Source: Branchiostoma belcheri
Lineage: Eukaryota > Chordata > Leptocardii > Amphioxiformes > Branchiostomatidae
Length of the DNA: 64,000 nt
Direction: 5' to 3'
Assembly (NCBI RefSeq): GCF_001625305.1
Contig: NW_017803157.1
Span: forward strand, 1,543,376 to 1,607,375
Shown here: positions 12,901 through 24,900 of the stretch, piece by piece
Position numbering within the stretch: the first letter of the stretch is position 1
Layout: every line of letters begins with the position of its first letter
Made by a program: the position numbers and the translations under genes
The notes under the pieces: generated by a model
What the model was told of the DNA's origin: nothing
Databases searched by the model: none
Seen by the model: only the letters and a program-made list of their open reading frames with translations

Positions 12901-15900
12901 TTTACTAACCAATTTCGATAACCTTTAAAATTTTTGTGTGCGACACTTAGCTGTCAGCACAATGTTGTACATGTTTTGTATGGTGTATCACTATTAGCTA
13001 TGTTTTTTTTAAATATACAATGCTATGTGTACTGTTATATGCTAATATGCATATATTTATGTGTTTGTGATGGCTTTCTGACATTTAAATCCGTTGAAAA
13101 TTCATAAAACTTACCTGATTACCCTTCCTGAAGAAGCTGGAGATCGTTCTCTGTCCCTTTCCTCTTTTCCTCATTGTTTACAGTAACTTTGTATCTTGGA
13201 AAAAAAGTTTGTAAAAAGTCCTTATTTATATGTAACCTTCAAATTATCAACAACAAATATGTAAATAGTGGCAATTTATTATAGTGTTTCCACTCAAAAA
13301 GCATCCATTTATCGATCTTTTAAATTTACATGAGTCCTATCATTCAAAAGAACCGTGCTCATTTCTAGTAATAATGACCTAGTTTCGACCTTGGTCCCGC
13401 TATTTTGTGCGCAGATTCGCCCCCCTCCCCTCTACAGTTCTCGACGATTGCATCGGGCTGCGGTTTTATTTGTTACATTTTCCCCCTGTACACCGACAGT
13501 TATTGCCACCAAACAAAGAAACAAAAAATACTCCGAAATGCCTCCGACATACTGCAATAGTTCTCAGACTGTATGCCACTATTGTAAATATTGACAGAAG
13601 TTTAAAACTTACCGGCGTTGTTTTCCCGCGAAAAGAGTTTAGAGCCGTCAGATATTCCACCAATAGCAGCGCTACGCCATGCCGCGTCATGGAAAATCGA
13701 CCAATACCACGGGAGTCTCGCGATTCGCGAGATTTTAGATCGCGAGATTTGCCGAGGTTTTCATAGTTGGAAAAACATGGCGGCGGTAACCGGAGGGGCG
13801 AAGCTGCAGGACTCGGCGAGTTTTCATCGCATTCAGCGAAGTTACCGGGAAAACAGGGATGGAAACTTAGGACTGCAAAGCCGCTGGACTCGGCGAGTTT
13901 TTATCGCATTCAGCGAAGTTACCGGGAAAACAAGGGATGGAAAACTTAGGGCGTTTGTAGGGCGTCTTGCCGAATATAGTGCGTCCAATTTTTTATTTTC
14001 TCTAGAACAGTGCGTCCAAAAGACGCATGGACGCATGCCTAGCTAAAAGCCTGATTCGAACCCAGAACCTTCAGATGCTGAGTCAACAACCCTAACCACA
14101 AGACCACCTTGCCACCATGTTGGGGGTTGATGGCGCTATCATTTACTGTACATTGCATCTGTCTTCTCTGTCACGACCAGTGGAAGATTTGCATTCTGCT
14201 CAATGAGCTAAAGCTGGATCAAGATCACTTTCCTTTCCACCCATGTAAGAGGTTGGTAAAGATTACATCAGATTATGGAGGTTTCATCCGAGTCTTACCT
14301 TCCGTTGAGGTTGATCCTGTCACACAGGTTGGTGAGGGTGTCGGGAAGTCTCCTCTGCTTGATCAGTCCCTCCGCGCCGACCGTCACCTCACACAGCGAG
14401 AAGTTCTCGCTGCAATCATACCAACTTCTGTGAGCAGACGTGAGAAAAAACATGTAACGTGCGGGGTGAGGACGCCACGGGTGGAAGACGTGCAGATTTT
14501 AGTGGGTTAGAGAGGGTGTGGGAAGGCACTGGGACACACAGAGGATGTACATTGTACATGTACTGTGAAGTACTACTGTACTAATAATGTTATTTAGCAT
14601 TTGAATGGTTTAGTTAGTAGACAGTGAACAGGGCTCGAAATACTGGATGCATATGTGCATGTTAGTGCAGGTAAAATTAGGGCTGTACAAGTACATGTAT
14701 TTCTGATCAGATGTCTACATGTACAATGTACATGTACCTGCACCTAACCCACACTGGTCCATGTACTGGGTATATGCAGGTTAATGCTGGTAAAATTGGA
14801 GCTGGGCAGGTATTTCTGATGTCTACCTGCACTGGTTCATGTACTGGGTTAATATACAATAGGTGTATGTGGATTTTTTGTGATCGTAATTTATCTGTAT
14901 ACTAACTTGCATATGCTGGTGGGATTTCGAGCCCTGAATACACGGTGAGGACAAAAACATGCTTTATCTTAAGATGTTAACAAGTTGTGCTGTTATTTCT
15001 TCCAACAAATCCTTTACCTCTCAGTATCCAGGATCCCGAACTCTCGTAAAGCAAACTGTACAACTTCCTTGGATGAAGTATCCTGGAACAGACACAAAAA
15101 AGGGAAAAGAAAAATTATCAACTTTTTGATACAACATACATGTACAAAAATGTATATTACAAGATTCAGTCTGTATTCTAATCTGTATTTACTGAGGACC
15201 ATTGTGACAACAATGAGGACATTATTTCAATTCTCAATTTGGGATAAGAAACTGAAAAATGTGTATCTCAACTTAAAAGCAGAGACTAGTTTTGCCTTCT
15301 TTTCCTAACATATACATGTACTAAAGAACTACAACAAGGATGCCCAATAAACCAAAATAATCCAATCACTAAGCAGCAATGTCTTGTTGTGAATTTCTGA
15401 TAGTAATGTACATACAACATTGTGTACTGGTATACGCATCTGTATGTTACAACATACATGTATCCTATACATTGTCATTCTGTTTACAAAATACAGCAAC
15501 ATCCTGATAAAGTATGTATCTATTTGCTGGCAACTAGTGACAGGAGTGGTGAACACAGAACTCAGGAAGATACAAGAAGTTGAATTCACTTAAAAGTACT
15601 TAGTTGTAGTTCCTTGACATTTTTTTTAATAGAGTGGTTCAATGCAAGGCCTATACGACCACTTCTCGGCATTGAACTAGATATATGAGAGAAACACAGC
15701 TATGTCAAGAGATGGCGCTGGACGTTTGATTTGAAAGCCTGTAGATAGTAGGTTGGTGGGAAACACTTGTCAGGGAGGGAATAAAATGTAATATTATATA
15801 CATGTACATTTGTACATACTATTCTTTTGTTGTGACCTGTACTTAACCCAGTGGGTACATTTGTACATGTATGTGTGTACAATAAAGATCATTCATTCAT

Positions 15901-18900
15901 GAATGTCCCACCTTATTGACCAGAATGTACTTGCAGGTCTGGTCTGCGCGGTACACCTTAACAGCCTGGTCGTTACACTCGTACTGGTTGGGTGCGTCGA
16001 TGTAGTTATGACTGGCCACCAGGTCAGGGTTACTGGAGCTGAGGAACATGGAGTTGGGCAGGCTGGAGGCACTCGCTCGCTTTGTCATGTACACACTGTC
16101 GTCTTTACTCTGGTTCAGGTGGGTTTCACTGGAAAACGATGGTGGAAATTTATAAGGAGGTTTTGTCACAGTTTAGATTTGGGAAGACTGGGGTGGGAAA
16201 TGGTTAAACAATAGGGGAATGTTATAAGGAAGTTTGACTGGCAAGTTTGACTGGCTAGTTTGAGGCACTAGCATGTTTCGTCATGTACACACTGTCGTCT
16301 TTACTCTGGTTCAGGTGGGTTTCACTGGAAAACGATGGAGGAATGTTGTGAGGAAGTTTTGTGGAGATGTGGAGGGTCCAAACCCCTGTGTTCGCCGTAG
16401 GAGGAAATGGTTTGACAACATACGGGAGGACCTCCACCACCTGAACTTGGACAAGATCAACCCACAGGACAGAGACAAGTGGCGAGCTGCCATCAAGCCC
16501 TAGTTGTACTGTGCAAGCACGTCTAACCCTCGGAAGACGTGGAACAACAGACAATATACAAGACAGTGAGAGTGTGAGTGAAGTTTTGTCACTTTAGATC
16601 TAGGGACACTGGGGTGGGAAATGGTCAAACAATGGGGGAATGTTATGAGGAAGTTTGGCTGGAGGCACTGGCTCGCTTTGTCATGTACACACTGTTGTCT
16701 TTACTCTGGTTGAGGTGGGTTTCACTGGGCGGGAATCCCAGAACAATGAATGTGAAAGATCAGTACAATTCAGTCCCCCTGTCAAGGGCTTCTGCGATAC
16801 TGTACCTCTTGGAAGTTCAATGAATCAGTCATATAATGTGGGAACGTTATAAGTACGTTTAAATTAGATCTGGGGACATGTGACTTGTACACATTGTCGT
16901 CCTTACCCTGGTTCAGGGGGGTTTCACTGCATTGGGAAATGGCATAACAATGTGAGAACTTCAAACAAGTGTTTGAGCTGTTGGCAGGTGCAGAAAAAAG
17001 AAAGTCGACTAATCATTTGTTAAGGGCAATATGTTTGCGGTACAGAGGTGTCAGCTAAAACGTGGATTACAGTAACACTTTGGAGTGGGAAATCTTCTAC
17101 AACAAAAAGGACACACCCATGTACAACACCTACCTGTTGTATAAGGAGGGTTTAGTGTTGGGTAAGATGGACCTCATGATGGCCTTCATCTTCTGCCGGT
17201 GTCCCAGCGTCCCGAAGCCGCGCTTCTTCTCCTTGTTACTGTGTCCGTCCGGGCGGAACCCGGTGATGTCCGGCGCCGACGCCCGCCCGTGCCCGTGCGT
17301 GTCGTTCACGATCTTGGGAACGTGAGACGGGGAGGAGCTGCTGCCTTTGGTCTCAGGGTTAGCCAACATTTCTTTAAAACCTGGAAGATTATTGTCACAA
17401 ATTTTGCACACATTATGAACGCTGATTCATACATGGCTGTAACCAGCAACTTTTCAAAACATGCATCATAGATACATGTACGTCGGTGAAGGTTATACAT
17501 CTAGGTAATAAGATATGGCAAAAAACAGTTCCTCAAGCAACTGGAAATGATTTCCAAAATCATATCCAGTAGCTTGAGTAACAGTTTTCTGGCACGTGCG
17601 TCATAGACTTTCTTTATTTTAACATAGACACAGGTTTGTTCATTTACAAATGTAGAATGTCCCATAAATTACACTTTTTTCCTCGAGTGATACAAAATAC
17701 ACTGCGAAGTATTCTAGATAATATATTACATCCTTTGCTATTTTTCAGAAGTGTGGAGAAGGCTGACACTTACCTAGCAGATTACTCTTGACAGTAATAG
17801 ACAGGTGTGTGTTTCCCCGCAACACCTCCAGAGCCTTCTTGTGTGAAATGTTCTGGAAATTTTGCCCGTTGACTTCTAAGATCTGGTCCCCTCGTTTCAA
17901 GCCCAAGTCCTCGGCTTTCGAAGCCTTCTCCACCTTGAACGAATGAATGAATGATCTTTATTGCTCGACAGTTGGTACATGGTACAATGCATGGCAATGC
18001 ATACAATCCAGCCCAGAAAAGAACAAGAAACAGTCATGCCTTCAAATATCAGAGTTATCAACCAAGAATTGAGGTATTCAAAAACTTGTATTTCCCCAAA
18101 ACTATCGTAGACTGGAACTCGTTGCCACCAAGCACAGTTGGGGCATCATCACTAGAAAGCTTTAAACAACTCCTGCAATCAAATGTGCAAAGATCGAGTG
18201 TAACAAGTCGTTCAATGTGATATAGCTAGCTGCCGCCGTGCCGCGTGCCTGCGAAGCTGGTGTGTTACGCCAAAGGGCTATACCGGCTATACCGATACAG
18301 ATAGAGAAGGTTGTCATTTTACTTTCCATACATGTACTAGTCTATTCCTAGAAACTACAACTAAATCATGCTTATTTCTTACGACAGGATTTTTATCTTT
18401 CTAGGGGAAAGGTCCAGTGTAGAAAATATTCCCATACCCCCATATTTTCTTTCCTGCCAGTTTTTGTCGGATAAAATATGAACGGAAATGGTGTATTGAC
18501 ATGATGTACATTACATAATTCTGTCTGTCACAATTCTTTCTCTCTTTTCTAAAGCGTAACATACCTTTGATATGAAGATGCCGCTCCCCGTCTCACACCC
18601 TCCCAGTACTGAGAAGTGCAGAACCGAGTCCTTCTGAGGTCTCGCCTAAAATCGGCAATGATAAAAGCCAGGAATTAGCAAAACAAGATTCATAGTCTTA
18701 GAGACACCTGATTTTAACAAGCTACAGATCTCGATTGACTGCCAAACAACCTGGTTTTAACCATGTTTTTATTTCTCATGCAAACGTCAGTGGTTATTTG
18801 AGATCTGTTAAGTACTTGCTGCAAAATCAGTGTAATCTTATGGTTTCTAAGAAATAAAACATTGGCATTACAGGAGACACAATTATTGTCCAAATTTTGT

Positions 18901-21900
18901 CTATCAGTTGCAAGTACTAGTCAGAAATTTATGTTAATAATATGCAAAACAAGATCTTGTTCTAGATCATGGGTCCCAGAATACTGTGCTTTAGTTAAAA
19001 ACTCACCAGAGTGACGGTTCTTGTCTTAGCCTTAGCAGCACAAGCAATATTCAGCAACCTCAACTGGCCTCCCATTTTCTGTCACAACAAACAAACAAAC
19101 AAAAGCATACAAATCGACATTCATTTTATGTTTATTGTGTTCGTTACACATTTTGTACTGTTACTTCAACCTGTATTTTGTATGTTTCATGTTCTTGAGC
19201 AAAGGATCTTATAAGCACATGTGTGTTTCCTATCTGACGCTCACAAATCCATGTGAATAAATAAAATAACTTCCATTCTAGTGAGCTAAGAATCTTACAA
19301 GCATGTGTTTGCTATCCAATGCTCATAAATCCATGTGGATAAATAAAAAAAAATCGCCTCTCGTTCTAGTGAGCAAAGGATCTAAGCACATTCGTGTTTG
19401 CTATCTAATGCTCATAAATGTGGATGGATTTTTTACAAAATTCTCACCTCTCGTTCTAGAAGGCCTTCAAACCTCTCCAGGAAGTCAGTCATTACGGGGT
19501 AGCCTTCGAAGTCACAGAAGTGGTTGTTGACCCACAGAAGCACAACTCTCGTTACCTGCAGATCGAGCAGAGGAGATACTCCAACAAGTCAGTACGTCAT
19601 TCATGAAGAGCATTTTTAGTAATTTCAGGGCACGTCAGTGAAGGTTAGACATCCAGGTATTATATATCGTAATAAGATATGCCAAAAAACAGTTGCTCGA
19701 GCAACTGGATATGATTTTTGGAAACGTTTTAAATCTTTCCAAGTCTTTATCTTTATGGTCATGGATGTTGGAGAAGGATCCAGGTGGAACTTGTCACTGC
19801 CGACCTTTTCAGAGCTGAAGCCTTGTAAGAGTGGATTAGCCATCACGCTATTCTCTTATGTCAAGGACACTTCCTACCCTCAATTTCTCACCTTCAAAAC
19901 CTGACCTTCAGGGTTAGAAATACTAGGTACATATGCACCAAAATTGGAGCTGTGCACCCCAGCTAGATGTTTGGAAAATACCTTAATTACACTGTACTTC
20001 TACTATTGTTGTTCTAATGTTGTTGCTATTCTATGGAAAACTTTGTCATTGATATACTACAGGATTGAAATTTCAGCATTAGAATTTATGTTCAGAAAAG
20101 TTTGGTTATTTGGTATTGAAAATATTCTGACATGAATTAAGCATGTATAAACAGATGAAGGTAGGAGTAATCATACATGTGTGTAATAAGAAAACATAAA
20201 AAAAATATAATTATCAGTGAAGTCGTTACCTTGTCCCTTAATGAAGGGTCATTGAACCAGTTGAGTAGTTTGGTCCCCACGACGACAGGACTCTCCAGAA
20301 AAACCCTGTACGTCAGCAGGAAGTCTTCTACGTAGGTCGGGTCGATCACAGAATGTTCCTCTACAAGGTGCTGTATTAGTCTATCAGGGGTACCCTGGAA
20401 AAAAAGAAAACACAATAAAATCATTCAGTCAAAAAAGCAAGGGTAGATGTTAGATGAACTGCTGGACGTGTACCTAAATTTGCAAAGAAGACCAGTCACT
20501 AACTGTTTTTCTCCATCCCAATTTTTTCTTCCATCAACGTACAGTATCTTGCTCAAGCTGATCACTTGTCTAATGCTACCACGACCAGCCCAATCCCTGC
20601 CCATGATCCCTAGATCATTTTAATATGTGTTCTTTTTATCTCTAAAATACGATTTAAGTTCTTTTGGGTAGGTTTATCAAACTCCAGGCAAAAAATGGGA
20701 GGGATACAAAATTCCAGATAATACTATAATAATAGAAAATACAACGTGGAATTACAGCACTTCCCACAGAAATGCAAACCACGTCCCCGTGACGTGGAAT
20801 GTAGCCTTTCTATTTCACACCTACTTAACTCCAAATCGCTAGAAGCGACCCAATAATAGCACAACCCGAAACTGTCTCTAATTTCCTTTGGAAGGATGCG
20901 AATATGCTCACACATCCTGGCCGCCATGTCTGCAGGGCTATGATTAGTGCTGTGCTGCTATGTATAATGTGTAGCTTCCTGTTATTGAGAGGACAGACAC
21001 TAGTCACTCAGGCAAAGCAGCTAGCAGCAACCAAGAAGTTACAGAGTACAGTGTGTATTAAACAGGATAGTGCTGTGTACCGGTTTGCTGGAACTAGTTC
21101 CGGTCCAAGATGAAAAGTAAAATATGCATGTCTCTCACATGAATTAGTATGGTTAAGTGTGTTCATAAGATTCAAAATTATACAACAAAGGCCAGCTTCA
21201 CTGGGCTTTCATTAGCATTTTGAATCATCGTTTCTTTTTTTAGTCCTCTGAAAATATGACCAAAGTCATCTGTGAATAGTTTCATCAGGTTGGTAAGTCA
21301 CTGAGTAAAGAGACTCTTTTTACACAACCAATTGTTTTATTCAAAGCCGATGTTCCAGTAACCGTCTGTCAGGACAATTCTGACTGGTACACATTGCGCT
21401 GCTATAAATGCATTGCCAAATGTACAATATTTACATATATACACATAAATATTGTAAAAACTTGGTTGTGTTAAAAGAGTCTCTTTACTCAGTGACCAAA
21501 GTCATTCCTGTTCTTACCTTGATTACGATGTGTCCCTTCCTGTTTCCCCCGTCCAGCTCTCGGTGTTCTGTAACCATGACAACCTCCCCCTCCTCCTCCA
21601 CCCGTCTGGTGTTCACCTCTCCCTGGTGCAGGATTCTGTAGTAGTCGTTCTGCGTGATACACACAAACTGGAACAGCAAGACAGTCGGTTATTTGTTTAT
21701 TCTACTACTCGTAAGCAAAGATTCATTGCTGTAGTAATTTCAGGGCGGCAAAACTAAAAATATTCTGGATGAGGAAATCTGTCTGATATTGATATTTACT
21801 GCCATTTCTTAACACTATCAGACTGAGTATGCTATGGGACAATAAAAGAATGACCAAAAAATTGATTTTGAAAATCCAGTTTTACCACCCCGAAATTGCC

Positions 21901-24900
21901 CTTAAAAAGTAACTTTCCATGAAAAATTGATAGATGCAATTTCTAACTTACGACGGATATAAAACAGCCAAGGGAAACCAAATTAAGAGGTAATTGAGGA
22001 TGATTTGCCTCTTTGTCCTTTGCTGTTCTTTCAGGCAGTTTCATTTGACACATCAGAAAACATGTACAACCTTTCCTTGGTAATGTCTGTTGTTTCAAAA
22101 GGCTGCATTAGGCCTTTATGCATGCAGCTCTCTTAGGGTGTCAAAGATTTGCCTCTCCAATCGCCTCTGCCAATGAGCAAATGAGGCTAAATGTCCTTTA
22201 ATGTCCTTTGAAGTCACTTACTGTAGCTGATCGCTTTTGATTCGAAGATCCTTGATCTGTTGATCTTCCTTCAGATCATCCTTCACAATGTACATGTAAA
22301 CACTTGAATGCTTCATATCATATAGGCTTTGATCAACATTTGAACCCACATTAGTGTACTTTGAAAGATTTGATCTTTCTGCGAATGTGAAAGACGTTTT
22401 AGGGAGCTTCTTTATGTTTCAGGCTTTTCAGAGCTCACAGATCTTCAAAGATGAGTCAAAATTACAATGAGAAAGATTCAGCAGGTGTTATCAGCGATGA
22501 TGCTGCCTTTCAAGTTTCAAGTTCTGTTGACATGATGTTGTGCTAGTACTTTCCATCAACATCATGTCAACAGAACTCTGGAAGATTTGACCAATCTCAT
22601 TAATGTTATGCTATAGGTATTGGTGCGCCAGCCACTTTCATCTTATGTTTATGTTATACTTTATGTCATCTTTATGTTTACTTTTGTATTATGTTTCATG
22701 AGCAACGGATTCACATAAGCACAACAAGTGCTTCCTATCCAATGCTCAAAAATCCATGTGAATAAAATAAAATAAAAAATAAAATAAAACCTGAAAGAAA
22801 GCTTCATCGCGGATAACTCCAATAAAATCAAAACAAAAATGTGAGGACAGAAAAACAAAATTTTCTTCCAGCTAAAGTCAAGTGTAAAAGCTCTTACCTG
22901 ACAGTCGTCTACTTTAGTTCTCATGACACCCTTGTGGTACTGTTTTCCCATGGTGGGAGAGATCCCGAAGCTATCCCCGAGGTGCAGCTCTTCTACAGCC
23001 GCGTCTGTGTGCTCGATTTCCACATGACCGTTCAGTATCACCGACCAGGAGTCCAGCTGATGGAAAAATAAATACACATAAGAACAATGTACATACAACA
23101 CTGGACCCAGTACAAGTACATTTGTGAAGTACAACATGTACTTTTACAAGTTTGAGTCTTTGACTGATTTTGAGGCCGAAAAATCATGCATATCTGTAGA
23201 TAACCATATTAATATGAAAGGAGATTAAGATGCTCCTTCAAATGACATGAAAAATTTCACTATACATTCTGTAGATACAAATATAAAATACATGTAGCAC
23301 AGGTATTTTGTGCAACTAAGATGCCCTTCAATTTATGAAATACATGTATATCTAAGCCTCTATCATAAGATAACACATTATTGTATACCTACAGACAGAC
23401 GTAGTCTCAGTCCAACTATACCATTATAGAGCTACAGGTACCTAGTATGTTATACGCTATGCTTTTATACCTTAGATTTCAGTACTAGACGCTTGCCTCT
23501 TTACTTGGTTTCCTTGTGGATATACTCTGTGATGTCAATGTGCGTCAGTAACTATCTGTTTATATACAGAGTCTACATTTTGTACCTCACACTCTCAGTC
23601 AGACTTCTAACATTAGAAACAGCAGGAAACCATGACCAACGTTTAGGATGTGGTTCTACTAACAGTTTCTCCCCGCTGCCAACGCAATTCTGACTCATAC
23701 ATGTATAAACTTGGTGTGAACGCAGCAGGGAAAGATTGAGTGTCTAGACTAGGTGTGTCTTTTTATATAGGTTTGTCACCACTTTTCAAACTGGGGAAAT
23801 CTTAGACTGATTCTTACTACCGGTAAGACGTAATTTGATTTGTTGGTTCTTGGATCTTTCCAGAAAAAATGTGAAGCAACAGGACAAAAAAAAAACAGAC
23901 CTAGGCATCCTATAATAACCCCAAATGCTATGATAGGAGCCATGGAGTCAACATATCTGGTTTGTAATTTAAACAATGAATTTCAAGCTTTTAGTGAAAC
24001 CACTGCATTGATAGATGGAAAAACTGTACAGTAACAACTCTGAAAAGATGGTATTTCCTTCAACTGTTGGGGCCAAACTATGAGCATTTTGGAGTTGATT
24101 CAGAGGCTGAAATGTTGTTTTTTTTTGTTGCAAATCAGAAAAAAAGTGAAGCAGGCAAATACGTGAACCAACATATCAAATTGGTGTGACCTTTGAATAC
24201 TACATGTACATTAAAAGACTGACCAGATGTCTTGAAAAGTATACCCTTGGTACTTTAGGAACTATAAGTTAACATTTCTCACCTCTTCCCCGTCATTTAG
24301 CACCACAGTCCCTGCCTTCTCTACTACAGCCAGCACCATACATGCACACAGGGCACGGCGCACTGCTAACGTCATGTTGGCAAACGCTGGCAGATGCTGC
24401 ATGAACTCCAGCAGGGATTCTGGAAAATCATGATCACCCGATTTTAATCTTTAGTTCTAAGGACAAATTTTGCATTCTAAAAAACAGAAGCAATACTATA
24501 TGACTGGATCACACACACCTACAACAAGTGCTTTAGATTAGGCACATTTTTAGCTTAGCAATGACATTATACTTGACAACCATGTAATCCTCAGGATACT
24601 AACTGTCACTTCACTAATAATCTCCACTTACCAATGTCGTCATCTGTTCTTTCTGAGGGGTCCTTTTCTAAACAGTCCCGTACAACATCTCGAACAAGAA
24701 GACACTGGAAAAAAGTTACAGGTACATTATTAATGTTAGGGACACAGCTCTATGGTATAGAAATAATACAATGACTTTATAGCACAACAATGGTACAGGG
24801 TACATTATTTGTAGATAGAAAGTATGGCATCTACATCTGTACTAGTGCTAGTACATAACTACACTTTCATAAGGCTAACCTAACTAAATACAAGAGTGGG

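Noticed and set aside
14281..14420. Suspected frameshift in exon 19
   Set aside because: On re-reading the bases, the acceptor at 14411-14410 joins exon 18 in frame with no insertion.
20724..20927. 67-codon minus-strand ORF starting at ATGGCGGCC (YY1-like context)
   Set aside because: Considered as a small nested gene or first exon, but no domain, no clear donor and only modest CpG content; left out for lack of support.
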